Shown: in pieces, positions 26,150-34,715 of the stretch
Layout: the number at the start of each line of letters is the position of its first letter
Position numbering within the stretch: the first letter of the stretch is position 1
Notes under the pieces: generated by a model
What the model was told of the DNA's origin: nothing
The model's database searches: none
Seen by the model: only the letters and a program-made list of their open reading frames with translations
Source: Reyranella sp.
GTDB lineage: Bacteria > Pseudomonadota > Alphaproteobacteria > Reyranellales > Reyranellaceae
Length of the DNA: 46,491 nucleotides
Reading direction: 5' to 3'
Assembly (NCBI RefSeq): GCF_004296935.1
Contig: NZ_SCVH01000118.1
Coordinates: forward strand, 1 to 46,491
Translations under genes and position numbers: made by a program

Positions 26150-26533
26150 CTATTCCGCCGCCTTCAGTTCCGCCGCCCGCACCGCGCGCAGCGCGGCGTC
26201 TTCCACTTCCCAGCGCATGCCGATCTCGGCCAGGCGGCCCATCACGTCGTCGAGTTCGTGGCCGCGCTTGGTCAACGAATAGGTGACCTTGGGCGGGATC
26301 GTCGGCTCGTAGTCGCGCCGCACCAGTCCCGCGCCCTCGAGCGTGCGCAGCCGCTCCGTCAGCATCTTGGCCGAGACGCCCGATACGCGGCGCTTCAGTT
26401 CGCCGAAGCGCTGCGGCCCGTGGGTCTTGAGGTTGTAGAGGATGTAGGTCGTCCACGGCCCCATCAGCATGCGCAGGATGAAGTCCATCGGGCAGGAGAC
26501 GCTCTCCTTGCGGAGTTCGGCAGTCGTGATCAT
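26150..26533 (-). CDS. HxlR-family winged-helix transcriptional regulator
   Basis: This DNA-binding protein of 127 residues is of the HxlR/DUF24 family. The winged helix-turn-helix spans about residues 20-105, with MGPWTTYILYNL, RFGELKRRVSGVSAKMLTERLRTLE as recognition helix region, and the wing VTYSLTKRGHEL. Cys14 (SVSCPMDF) sits where the redox-sensing cysteine lies in HypR/YodB-type members. It is divergent from a flavodoxin-like gene, the usual target arrangement. A TACC-N4-GGTA inverted repeat in the 146-base gap is a candidate operator for both genes. Confidence 0.88.
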   Translation of the reverse strand: MITTAELRKESVSCPMDFILRMLMGPWTTYILYNLKTHGPQRFGELKRRVSGVSAKMLTERLRTLEGAGLVRRDYEPTIPPKVTYSLTKRGHELDDVMGRLAEIGMRWEVEDAALRAVRAAELKAAE

Positions 26534-26560
26534 CGGCGTGGTCTCCAGGTTACGAATCGG

Positions 26561-26572
26561 TACCTACTGGTA
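26561..26572. promoter_or_regulatory. Candidate HxlR operator TACC-TACT-GGTA
   Basis: A 4-bp inverted repeat with four-base spacer stands beside AT-rich sequence 28 bases upstream of the HxlR start codon, in the gap shared with the flavodoxin gene. Family operators are short inverted repeats of this kind. A longer imperfect inverted repeat also lies at 26625-26655, nearer the flavodoxin gene. Confidence 0.45.
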
Positions 26573-26679
26573 AATATATAGTCCTCACCTTAGATGTTTC
26601 CAGTCACTTTGTGTAATCGACTGCGCTTGGGAAACGATTTGGTCATTTTCCAAGCAAAATCAAAGGATTGGAGAACCTC

Positions 26680-27264
26680 ATGAGCAACATTGCCATCGTC
26701 TATCACTCCGGCTTCGGCCACACCCAGGCCCTGGCCGAAGCCGTTGCCGCCGGTGCCCAGGCCGTCTCGGGCACTAAGGTGAGCCTCGTGCCGGTCGCCG
26801 AAGCGGAGGCCCGCGAGGCCGAGCTCGACGCCGCCGACGCCATCGTCTTCGGCAGCCCGACCTACATGGGCAGCGTCTCGGCCGACTTCGCCAGGTTCGA
26901 GGAATGGACGTCGAAGCGCTGGATGGCGCGGGCGTGGCAGAACAAGCTCGCCTCCGGCTTCACCAACTCGGCGTCCTGGAATGGCGACAAGCAGAACACG
27001 CTGGTCCAGCTCATGACGCTCGCCATGCAGCACGGCATGGTCTGGGTCGGCCTCGGCCTGGCGCCGGGTTTTAACCACTCCAAGAGCTCGATCGAGGATC
27101 TCAACCGCCTCGGCGCCTCGATCGGCGCCATGGCGCAGTCCAACGCCGACCAGGGCGTCGAAGGCATCGCCCCGAGCGACTTCAGGACCTTCGAGGCGCT
27201 GGGCCGCCGTGTCGCCGAGGCGGCCGGGCGGTGGAAGGAAGAGCTGCTGGCGAAGGCTGCGTAA
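26680..27264 (+). CDS. Flavodoxin-fold NAD(P)H:quinone oxidoreductase-like protein
   Basis: This cytoplasmic FMN protein of 194 residues has a flavodoxin fold. The phosphate-binding loop is at residues about 7-16 (YHSGFGHTQA). VFGSPTYMGSVSADFARFEEW resembles the WrbA-type segment that contacts the FMN ring, and KLASGFTNSASWNGDKQNT follows. The probable role is two-electron reduction of quinones, avoiding radicals. ATG 26680 has GGAG six bases upstream. It is divergent from an HxlR regulator, an arrangement seen for quinone- and electrophile-responsive reductases. A palindromic repeat follows the stop. Confidence 0.87.
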   Translation: MSNIAIVYHSGFGHTQALAEAVAAGAQAVSGTKVSLVPVAEAEAREAELDAADAIVFGSPTYMGSVSADFARFEEWTSKRWMARAWQNKLASGFTNSASWNGDKQNTLVQLMTLAMQHGMVWVGLGLAPGFNHSKSSIEDLNRLGASIGAMAQSNADQGVEGIAPSDFRTFEALGRRVAEAAGRWKEELLAKAA

Positions 27265-27273
27265 GGGACGTGG

Positions 27274-27344
27274 TGTCATCCCGAACCGAAGGCGAGGGAT
27301 CTTTGCCGATACTGGAAAGTTCTCTCACTTCGTTCGGGATGACA
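27274..27344. repeat. Dispersed TGTCATCC-type palindromic repeat (copy 1)
   Basis: Perfect 12-base ends (TGTCATCCCGAA and TTCGGGATGACA) bound a 71-base element. Each half reads inward as a version of the widespread TGTCATCC-GA-CG-AG-GA-GGATCT-like repeat. It fills the gap between the convergent flavodoxin and binding-protein genes. A related element lies at 39542-39611. Confidence 0.8.
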
Positions 27345-27353
27345 ACTTCGCTG

Positions 27354-28928
27354 TCACTTCTTGCTGATGTTCCAGAGGATCGGTACCGGCGCCGGGATCC
27401 AGCCTTCCAGCCGGTCCTTGCGGTAGGCGCCGAACGCCTTGTACTGGCCGAGCACGAGGTAGACGGCCTGCTCCATGACGCGGTCGGAGACGGCCAGCGC
27501 CACCGCCTTCTGGCGCTCGGGGTCGGTCTCCTTGGCGAAGGCCTGGCGCAGCTTCTCCATCTCGGGATCGCACGGCCAGCCGAACCACGCCTTGTCGCAG
27601 CCGCCGCTGGTGAAGGAGTTGCCGGCCGGGTTGTCGGCATCGACGGTGACGGTGGTGGTGTAGAAGACGTTCCAGCCACCCTTGTCCGGCGCCTCCTTGC
27701 GGGCGCGGCGGGCGACCACGGTCTGCCAGTCCATCGCCTGCAGGTCGACCTTGAAGCCGGCCCGCTCCAGCGCCTGCTTGCCGACCGGCGGCAGCTGGTT
27801 GGACGATTGCAGGTCGGTCTGGTGCAGCATGACGATGGGCGTGCCGTCGTAGCCGCTCTCCTTCAGGAGCTCGCGCGCCTTCTCGAGGTTGGGCTTGATC
27901 AGGAGGTCGCCGTAGCTCTTCTCGAACGGCGAGCCGCAGACCAGCGGCGCGTTGCAGACCTTGTAGATCTCGGGATCGCCCACCTGGGCGCGCAGGAAGT
28001 CCTCCTGGGCGATGGCCAGCATCGCGGCCTGGCGCGCCTTCACATTGTTGAACGGCGGATGGAGGTGGTTCAGCCGCATGATGATCTGGCTGCCGAGCTG
28101 GTTCCAGCCGAACAGGGCGATGTTCTTGTCGGCCTTGAGCAGCGGGAAGTGGTCGGGGATCGGCACCTCGATCATGTCGATCTCGCCCTGGACCAGGGCG
28201 TTGACCGCCGTCATCGGGTCGCCGATGGCCAGCCATTCGATGCGGTCGACCTTGGCGACCTTGCCGCCGGCCAGCATCGAGGGCGGCTCGGGGCGCGGCT
28301 TGTACTTGGTGTTCTTGGCATAGACGATCTTCTCGCCGGGCTTCCACTCCTCCTTCTTGAAGATGAAAGGGCCGGAGCCGGTGTAGTCGGAAATCTGCTT
28401 GAACGGGTCGGTCTCGGCGACCCGCTTGGGCATCATGAAGGGCACGGTCGAGCTGGGCTTGCCGAGCGCGTCGAGCAGCAGGCCGAACGGCTCCTTGAGC
28501 ACGATGGTGAAGGTCTTGGCGTCGATCGGCTTGACGTCGGCGGTGACCGCCATCAGCTGCTGGCCGAGCGCGTCGCGGGCGCCCCAGCGCTTGATCGAGG
28601 CGACGCAGTCCTCGGCCGTCACCGGCTGGCCGTCGTGCCATTCCAGGCCGTCGCGCAGCGTGAAGGTCCAGGTGAGCTTGTCGGGCGAGACGGTCCGCTT
28701 GTCGACCATCTGCGGCTGGATGCGCAGCTGGGCGTCCTTGGCGAACAGCGTGTCGTAGACCAGGTAGCCGTGGTTGCGGGTGATGAAAGCGGTGGTCCAG
28801 ATCGGGTCCAGCACCTTGAGGTCGGAATGGGCCACCATCCGGAGCGTCGTCTGGGCCATCGCGGCCGGCGCCGCCAGGATCACCCACAGGCAGGCCGCAA
28901 TCTGACCCCATCTCCGCAACATGTGCAT
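27354..28928 (-). CDS. ABC transporter substrate-binding protein, family 5 (SBP_bac_5), copy B
   Basis: This periplasmic receptor of 524 residues is clearly a paralogue of the protein at 21449. It shares WTFTLRDGLEWHDGQPVTA, ITRNHGY, VPFMMPKRVAETDPFKQI and GSGPFIFKKEEWKPGEK. The signal peptide is MHMLRRWGQIAACLWVILAA followed by an AxA site (AMAQ). ATG 28928 is the preferred start, as GGA lies about eight bases before it; the frame is open further up. No ABC permease or ATPase is adjacent, so the receptor must work with components elsewhere. It points opposite to copy A, so this was not a simple tandem duplication. Confidence 0.9.
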   Translation of the reverse strand: MHMLRRWGQIAACLWVILAAPAAMAQTTLRMVAHSDLKVLDPIWTTAFITRNHGYLVYDTLFAKDAQLRIQPQMVDKRTVSPDKLTWTFTLRDGLEWHDGQPVTAEDCVASIKRWGARDALGQQLMAVTADVKPIDAKTFTIVLKEPFGLLLDALGKPSSTVPFMMPKRVAETDPFKQISDYTGSGPFIFKKEEWKPGEKIVYAKNTKYKPRPEPPSMLAGGKVAKVDRIEWLAIGDPMTAVNALVQGEIDMIEVPIPDHFPLLKADKNIALFGWNQLGSQIIMRLNHLHPPFNNVKARQAAMLAIAQEDFLRAQVGDPEIYKVCNAPLVCGSPFEKSYGDLLIKPNLEKARELLKESGYDGTPIVMLHQTDLQSSNQLPPVGKQALERAGFKVDLQAMDWQTVVARRARKEAPDKGGWNVFYTTTVTVDADNPAGNSFTSGGCDKAWFGWPCDPEMEKLRQAFAKETDPERQKAVALAVSDRVMEQAVYLVLGQYKAFGAYRKDRLEGWIPAPVPILWNISKK

Positions 28929-28999
28929 AGTATCGTCCTTCCCTTGTCCCGGATCCCGATTGCACACAGGCTGCCACGAGCCGCGTGAGGAATAAAGCG

Positions 29000-29764
29000 A
29001 TGTCGATGCCTACTGTCTTCGTGTCACACGGCGCACCGACGCTGATCCTGCAGGAGTCGCCAGCGCGGACCTTCCTGGCCTCGCTCGGCCAGCTGCTGCC
29101 GCGCCCCAAGGCGATCGTGGCGGTATCGGCCCATTGGGACACCGACGTGCCCGCCGTCTCTCTGGCGCGCAGGCCCGACACCATCCACGATTTCTACGGC
29201 TTCCCCGATGCGCTCTATCGCCTGCGCTATGCCGCACCCGGTGCGCCGGAACTGGCCGAGCGCGTGGCCAGGCTCACCGGGGCGGCGCACGACGCTCATC
29301 GGGGGCTGGACCACGGCGCCTGGGTGCCGGCGATGCTGGGCTGGCCCGAGGCCGACATCCCGATCTTCCAGCTTTCGGTGCAGCCGGAGCAAGACCCGGC
29401 GCACCACATTGCGCTCGGCCGCAAGCTGAGTGCCTTACGCGAAGAAGACATCCTGGTGATGGGCAGCGGCAGCGCCACGCACAACCTGCGCGCCCTGGTG
29501 CGCGGCGGGGCTGCCTCCGAACCCGAACCGTGGGCGCGGGAATTCGACGACTGGCTGGTGGACACCGTGGAGAAGGGCGACGAGGCGGCGCTCGCCGACT
29601 ATCGCGCCCGGGCGCCCAATGCCGTCGATGCCCACCCCACGGATGAGCACTTCCTGCCGCTGCATGTGGCCTATGGCGCGGCGGGCGAAGGCGCCCGCGG
29701 ACGGGCGCTGCACCGCAGCTTCACGCTGGGGAATCTTTCGATGGCGTCGTATGCGTTTGGCTAA
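29000..29764 (+). CDS. LigB/DODA-type extradiol dioxygenase family protein
   Basis: This class III extradiol dioxygenase superfamily protein of 254 residues resembles E. coli YgiD (4,5-DOPA dioxygenase-like). Metal ligands are probably His10 (in VFVSHGAP), His45 (in SAHWDT), the His in GSGSATHNLRAL and the His in PLHVAYGA. DHGAWVPAMLGWPEADIPIFQLS is the family core. These enzymes use Fe2+ or Zn2+ to cleave catechol rings next to the hydroxyls. ATG 29000 has GAGG nine bases upstream. Substrate unknown. The binding-protein copy B gene is divergent. Confidence 0.88.
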   Translation: MSMPTVFVSHGAPTLILQESPARTFLASLGQLLPRPKAIVAVSAHWDTDVPAVSLARRPDTIHDFYGFPDALYRLRYAAPGAPELAERVARLTGAAHDAHRGLDHGAWVPAMLGWPEADIPIFQLSVQPEQDPAHHIALGRKLSALREEDILVMGSGSATHNLRALVRGGAASEPEPWAREFDDWLVDTVEKGDEAALADYRARAPNAVDAHPTDEHFLPLHVAYGAAGEGARGRALHRSFTLGNLSMASYAFG

Positions 29765-29786
29765 GGCGCGTTCAGACGCGCCGGCG

Positions 29787-29918
29787 GGCGGCAGCGCTTG
29801 TAATCAAGCGCGAGAGCCCGCACGTTTCAGAAAAGGTATGAATTCAGACTGATCGAAGACTGCTTGCAAGCCTCCACACAGCAGGCTCTCGCGCTTCGCG
29901 TTGCGAAGCGCTGCCGCC
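29787..29918. repeat. Nested inverted repeat between convergent genes
   Basis: Left arm 29787-29818 has two blocks (GGCGGCAGCGCTT and AAGCGCGAGAGCC). These recur inverted at 29884-29896 and 29906-29918, so the 65-base centre can loop out of a large two-part stem. Each arm can also fold on itself through its GCGCTT/AAGCGC core. A second hairpin, GCGCTGC-TTT-GCAGCGC, follows at about 29926-29942. The element fills the gap between the dioxygenase and grxD and may terminate both. Confidence 0.75.
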
Positions 29919-29943
29919 TGCCGACGCGCTGCTTTGCAGCGCG

Positions 29944-30285
<342 letters not shown>

Positions 30286-30352
30286 GTCGATCTCCTGGAG
30301 GGATCCAAGGAAGCGCCCCTGGGGACGCGGATATGAAGGCAATATAGGGCGG

Positions 30353-30589
30353 TCAGGGCCTTTGCGCCATGGTGGTCAACTTGAGGGCATGCAGCACGCC
30401 GCCCATCCGGCCGCCCAGCGCGCCATAGACCATCTGATGCTGCTGGATCTTCGATTTGCCGGTGAAGGCCGGTGAAATAACCGTAGCCGCATAGTGGTCT
30501 CCGTCGCCGGCCAGGTCCTGAATCTCGACCTCGGCATCGGGGATGCCTTCCTTGATCAGGCGGATGATGTCGTTGGCTTCCATCGGCAT
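30353..30589 (-). CDS. BolA family protein
   Basis: This 78-residue protein has the BolA fold. Features are the helix IIRLIKEGIPDAEVEIQDL, the FTGKSKIQQHQMVYGALGG segment with the conserved His, and the C-terminal helix HALKLT. BolA proteins partner CGFS glutaredoxins in iron-sulfur handling, and grxD lies next downstream. ATG 30589 is preceded by AGGAG with a six-base spacer. It starts 12 bases after the purL stop, within the same operon. Confidence 0.92.
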   Translation of the reverse strand: MPMEANDIIRLIKEGIPDAEVEIQDLAGDGDHYAATVISPAFTGKSKIQQHQMVYGALGGRMGGVLHALKLTTMAQRP

Positions 30590-30601
30590 GGCGCTCTCCT
30601 G

Positions 30602-32842
30602 TCAGGCGGCGCTGTTCATGTAGGTCGGCAGCCACGCCTCGTGAACGGCGCGCAGCTCGGCCAGCGGCAGATTGACCAGCCCCTCGACGACGAGGGCCTG
30701 ACCGCCGGCATATCCCAGAAGGCTCGCCGGAACGCCGGCGGCAGCCGCCGCCGCCAGAAGGGCAATGCCATCGTCGGCAGCCGCCAGGTAGCGGCCCTGG
30801 TCTTCACCGTAGAGGAAGCCGTGCGGTGCACCGGCGCCGGCCGGCAACTTCATGGTGACGCCCGTGCCGCCGGCCAGGCACATCTCGGCCAGGCCCACCA
30901 GCAGGCCGCCGTCGGAAAGGTCGTGGCAGGCGGCGATGCGCCCGCCCACGATCTGGCCGCGCACGAAATCGCCGTTGCGGCGCTCGACGGCAAGATCGAC
31001 CGGCGGCGGCGCTCCCTCCTCGCGGCCGCAGAGTTCGCGCAGGTAGAGCGACTGGCCGAGCCAGCCCCTGGTCTCGCCGATCAGCACCAGGGCGAGGCCG
31101 GCCTTGGTCAGGCGCGAACCGACCGCCTTGGCGATGTCCTCGATCACGCCGACCGCGCCGATGGTGGGCGTCGGCAGGATCGGCCGGCCCTCGGTCTCGT
31201 TGTAGAGCGAGACGTTGCCCGACACGACGGGGAAGTCGAGCACCGTGCAGGCTTCGACCATGCCCATGATGGCGCCGGCGAACTGGCCCATGATCTCGGG
31301 CTTGGTCGGGTTGCCGAAATTCATGTTGTCGGTGACGGCAAGCGGCCGCGCGCCCACGGCGGTGATGTTGCGCCACGCCTCGGCCACGGCCTGGCGGCCG
31401 CCGGTCTCGGGATGGGCCTGCACATAGCGCGGCGTGCAGTCGGACGTCATGGCGAGGCCCTTGTGTCCGCCCGGCACGCGGACGAGGGCGGCGTCGCCGT
31501 CCTGCGGACGGATGGCGGTGTTGCCCATGATGAGGTGGTCGTACTGGTGCCAGATCCACGCCTTGCTGGCGAGATCCGGGCAGCTCATCAGCGTGAGCAG
31601 AGAGGCCTTGTAATCCTTGGGTGCCGGCACCTTGGCGGCGTCGAGCACGGCCGGCAGCGGCGTCAGCGTCCACGGCCGTTCGTACATCGGCGCTTCGGTG
31701 ACCAGCGGCGGGATCGGGATGTTGCCCACGATGTCGCCGTGCCAGGAAAGCACCATGCGCTCGGTGTCGGTGAGATGGCCGATCACCGCGAAGTCGAGCT
31801 CCCACTTTTCGAAGATCTTGCGCGCCAGCTCCTCGCGGCCGGGTTTTAGCACGATCAGCATGCGCTCCTGGCTTTCGGAGAGCATGAGCTCGTAGGGATT
31901 CATGCCGGTCTCGCGCATCGGCACCTTGTCGAGCTCGACGATCACGCCGAGGCCGCCCTTGGCCGCCATCTCGAACGACGACGAGGTGAGGCCGGCCGCG
32001 CCCATGTCCTGGATGGCCACGATGGCATCGGTCGCCATCAGTTCCAGGCAGGCTTCGAGCAGCAGCTTTTCGACGAAGGGATCGCCGACCTGCACCGTCG
32101 GCCGCTTGCTCTCGCTGTCCTCGTTGAACTCGGTCGACGACATGGTGGCGCCATGGATGCCGTCGCGGCCGGTCTTGGAGCCGACATAGACCAGCGGATT
32201 GCCGATGCCCGCGGCCGCCGCATAGAAAATGCGATCGGTCGGCGCGATGCCCACGGTCATGGCGTTGACCAGGATGTTGCCGTTGTAGGCGGCGTGGAAG
32301 TTGGTCTCGCCGCCCACGGTCGGGATGCCCATGCAGTTGCCATAGCCACCGATGCCCGCGACCACGCCCGACACCAGGTGCCGTGTTTTTGGATGCGAAG
32401 GATCGCCGAAGCGCAGCGCATTGAGGTTGGCCACCGGCCGCGCGCCCATGGTGAAGACGTCGCGCAGGATGCCGCCGACGCCCGTCGCCGCGCCCTGATA
32501 AGGTTCGATGTAGGACGGGTGGTTGTGGCTCTCCATCTTGAAGATGGCGGCCTGGCCGTCGCCGATGTCGATCACGCCGGCGTTCTCGCCCGGCCCCTGG
32601 ATCACCCAGGGCGCGCTGGTCGGCAGCTTCTTCAACCACACCTTCGAAGACTTGTACGAGCAGTGCTCGCTCCACATCGCCGAGAAGATGCCGAGTTCCA
32701 CCATCGTGGGCGTGCGGCCCATGATGGCGAGGACACGCTGATACTCGTCCGGCGCCAGCCCATGCTCGGCCACGATCTGCGGCGTGATGACGGGTTCGTT
32801 CGGCAGCTTGACGGGCGCGGCGCTCGTGCCGGACTTGCTCAT
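30602..32842 (-). CDS. purL: Phosphoribosylformylglycinamidine synthase subunit II
   Basis: This large ATP-dependent subunit turns FGAR into FGAM, step four of de novo purine synthesis. The 746-residue length is that of the small PurL type that works with separate PurS and PurQ, both encoded upstream. Visible motifs are [17 protein letters not shown] near residues 60-75, the glycine-rich [15 protein letters not shown], and GQVVG-like [16 protein letters not shown] in the second half. The ATG overlaps the purQ stop by four bases (ATGA). Expression is by the purC-first operon. Confidence 0.97.
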   Translation of the reverse strand: MSKSGTSAAPVKLPNEPVITPQIVAEHGLAPDEYQRVLAIMGRTPTMVELGIFSAMWSEHCSYKSSKVWLKKLPTSAPWVIQGPGENAGVIDIGDGQAAIFKMESHNHPSYIEPYQGAATGVGGILRDVFTMGARPVANLNALRFGDPSHPKTRHLVSGVVAGIGGYGNCMGIPTVGGETNFHAAYNGNILVNAMTVGIAPTDRIFYAAAAGIGNPLVYVGSKTGRDGIHGATMSSTEFNEDSESKRPTVQVGDPFVEKLLLEACLELMATDAIVAIQDMGAAGLTSSSFEMAAKGGLGVIVELDKVPMRETGMNPYELMLSESQERMLIVLKPGREELARKIFEKWELDFAVIGHLTDTERMVLSWHGDIVGNIPIPPLVTEAPMYERPWTLTPLPAVLDAAKVPAPKDYKASLLTLMSCPDLASKAWIWHQYDHLIMGNTAIRPQDGDAALVRVPGGHKGLAMTSDCTPRYVQAHPETGGRQAVAEAWRNITAVGARPLAVTDNMNFGNPTKPEIMGQFAGAIMGMVEACTVLDFPVVSGNVSLYNETEGRPILPTPTIGAVGVIEDIAKAVGSRLTKAGLALVLIGETRGWLGQSLYLRELCGREEGAPPPVDLAVERRNGDFVRGQIVGGRIAACHDLSDGGLLVGLAEMCLAGGTGVTMKLPAGAGAPHGFLYGEDQGRYLAAADDGIALLAAAAAAGVPASLLGYAGGQALVVEGLVNLPLAELRAVHEAWLPTYMNSAA

Positions 32843-33528
32843 GACAATGCCTCGACCATGCCCTCGAACAGTGCCTTGCCGTCGGTACCGCCGAACATCG
32901 GCTCGGTGGCGTTTTCCGGATGCGGCATCAGGCCCATCACCGTCTTGGTCTCGTTGAAGATGCCGGCGATGTTGTTGATCGAGCCGTTGGGATTGCCGCT
33001 GCCGTCGACCGTGCCGTCGGGCGCGCAGTAGCGGAAGGCGATCTGGCCGCGATCCTCCAGCCGCTTCAGGGTCTCGGCGTCGGCGAAGTAGTTGCCCTCG
33101 GCATGCGCCACCGGGACCTTGATCACCTGGCCGGCCTGGTAGCGGTTGGTGAACAGGCTCTGGCTGGTCTCGACCTTGAGGTGGACGTCGGCGCAGACGA
33201 ATTTCAAATGGGCGTTGCGCATCAGCACACCCGGCAGCAGGCCCGCTTCGGTCACGATCTGGAAGCCGTTGCAGATGCCAAGTACCGGCACGCCCTGCGC
33301 CGCGCGGCGTTTGACCTCGGCCATCACCGGCGATTGCGCCGCCATCGCACCGCAGCGCAGGTAGTCGCCGTAGGAGAAGCCGCCGGGGACCACGATCAGG
33401 TCGGTCTTCTCGAAGTCACCGTCGCCGTGCCACACCATGGCGGGACGGCGGCCGGTGACCAGTTCGATCGCCTGGGCCACATCGCCTTCGCGATTGGAGC
33501 CCGGGAAGACGAGAACCGCTGCCTTCAT
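32839..33528 (-). CDS. purQ: Phosphoribosylformylglycinamidine synthase subunit I (glutaminase)
   Basis: This class I glutamine amidotransferase subunit of 229 residues gives ammonia to PurL. The nucleophile is the Cys in VLGICNGFQ; the catalytic His and Glu are in [13 protein letters not shown] near the C terminus. The start is ATG 33528 ([12 protein letters not shown], standard for PurQ). The open frame extends upstream but is not conserved. The ATG overlaps the purS stop by one base. Confidence 0.96.
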   Translation of the reverse strand: MKAAVLVFPGSNREGDVAQAIELVTGRRPAMVWHGDGDFEKTDLIVVPGGFSYGDYLRCGAMAAQSPVMAEVKRRAAQGVPVLGICNGFQIVTEAGLLPGVLMRNAHLKFVCADVHLKVETSQSLFTNRYQAGQVIKVPVAHAEGNYFADAETLKRLEDRGQIAFRYCAPDGTVDGSGNPNGSINNIAGIFNETKTVMGLMPHPENATEPMFGGTDGKALFEGMVEALS

Positions 33529-33770
33529 CAGCCGACCAGTTCGATCGAGTAGTTTTCGATCACCGTGTTGGCGAGCAGCTTCTTGCACATGTCTTCGAGC
33601 CGCGCCTTGGCCTTGGTCTTGTCGGTCTCGGCGATCTCGAGCTCGATGTACTTGCCCTGGCGGACGTCGCCCACTTCGGGGAAACCCAGGCGATTGAGCG
33701 AATGTCCGATGGCCTTGCCCTGGGGGTCGAGCACGCCGTTCTTCAAGGTCACGTGAACTCTGGCTTTCAA
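33528..33770 (-). CDS. purS: Phosphoribosylformylglycinamidine synthase subunit PurS
   Basis: This small subunit of 80 residues joins PurL and PurQ. Features are the beta strand [20 protein letters not shown], the helix LNRLGF and the C-terminal [14 protein letters not shown]. Its stop codon overlaps the purQ start by one base. It lies 24 bases after purC. Confidence 0.95.
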   Translation of the reverse strand: MKARVHVTLKNGVLDPQGKAIGHSLNRLGFPEVGDVRQGKYIELEIAETDKTKAKARLEDMCKKLLANTVIENYSIELVG

Positions 33771-33794
33771 TGTCGCCTCTTCATTGCAGCGTGG

Positions 33795-34559
33795 CTATTG
33801 GAGTGTCGTGGGGCCGCGCACGTCGCCCGGTCCCTGGTCGATCAGGATGCCGAGCCGCCGCGCGACTTCCTGGTAGGCCTCCTCGACCTTGCCGAGGTCG
33901 CGGCGGAAGCGGTCCTTGTCCATCTTCTCGTTGGTGCGCAGATCCCACAGCCGGCACGAGTCGGGGCTGATCTCGTCGGCAAGCACGATGCGGACCATGT
34001 CGTCCTCGTAGAGGCGGCCGAACTCGACCTTGAAATCGATCAGCTTGATGCCGCAGCCGAGGAACAGGCCGAACAGGAAGTCGTTGACGCGGAGTGTCAG
34101 CGCCACGATGTCGTCGAGGTCCTGGGGCGTCGCCCAGCCGAATGCCGTGATGTGCTCCTCGGTGACCATGGGATCGCCGAGTTTGTCGTTCTTGTGAAAG
34201 AACTCCATGATCGAGCGCGGCAGCTGGGTGCCCTCCTCGACGCCGAAGCGCTTGGCGAAGGAGCCGGCGGCGACATTGCGCACCACGATCTCGAGCGGGA
34301 TGATCTCGACCTGCCGGATCAGCTGCTCGCGCATGTTGAGGCGGCGGATGAAATGGGTGGGCACGCCGATCTCGCCGAGCTTGGTCATCAGGAACTCGGA
34401 GATGCGGTTGTTGATCACGCCCTTTCCGGTGATCGTGCCCTTCTTCTGGTTGTTGAACGCGGTGGCGTCGTCCTTGAAGTACTGGACGATCGTCCCGGGC
34501 TCGGGCCCCTCGAACAAGGTCTTGGCCTTGCCCTCGTAGATTCGGCGGCGGCGGGACAT
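33795..34559 (-). CDS. purC: Phosphoribosylaminoimidazole-succinocarboxamide synthase
   Basis: SAICAR synthase has 254 residues. It joins CAIR and aspartate using ATP. The ATP grasp starts with [13 protein letters not shown]; later signatures are [25 protein letters not shown] and [19 protein letters not shown] lies six bases before the ATG. It is the first gene of the minus-strand purine operon, whose promoter lies in the 156-base gap shared with the diiron gene. In many alphaproteobacteria purB and a DUF1476 gene lie directly upstream; here they are about 5 kb away. Confidence 0.97.
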   Translation of the reverse strand: MSRRRRIYEGKAKTLFEGPEPGTIVQYFKDDATAFNNQKKGTITGKGVINNRISEFLMTKLGEIGVPTHFIRRLNMREQLIRQVEIIPLEIVVRNVAAGSFAKRFGVEEGTQLPRSIMEFFHKNDKLGDPMVTEEHITAFGWATPQDLDDIVALTLRVNDFLFGLFLGCGIKLIDFKVEFGRLYEDDMVRIVLADEISPDSCRLWDLRTNEKMDKDRFRRDLGKVEEAYQEVARRLGILIDQGPGDVRGPTTLQ

Positions 34560-34663
34560 TCTTTACTCCTGCACGGACGATGCGGATCGCCCGCCGATCG
34601 GCGGCATGGTTGGCGGCCGGAATATGGCGGAAGTCCCATGCGCCGGTACTGGGGAAAAATCCA

Positions 34664-34691
34664 TTGAAAAAGGTGACGCAGCCGTCATATT
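34664..34691 (+). promoter_or_regulatory. Candidate promoter for the diiron protein gene
   Basis: TTGAAA at 34664-34669 and CATATT at 34686-34691 are spaced by 16 bases, matching sigma-70 boxes in five and four of six positions. The start codon lies 24 bases downstream of the -10 box, so the leader would be short. Confidence 0.4.
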
Positions 34692-34715
34692 GAGCCCTTC
34701 ATGGGAGGCCCTCAA

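Noticed and set aside
26135-26155. tRNA-like T-loop sequence GGTTCGAACC at the end of the HxlR gene
   Set aside because: The flanking five bases on each side do not pair as a T stem on either strand, and no acceptor or CCA end can be built. It is probably chance or a decayed remnant.
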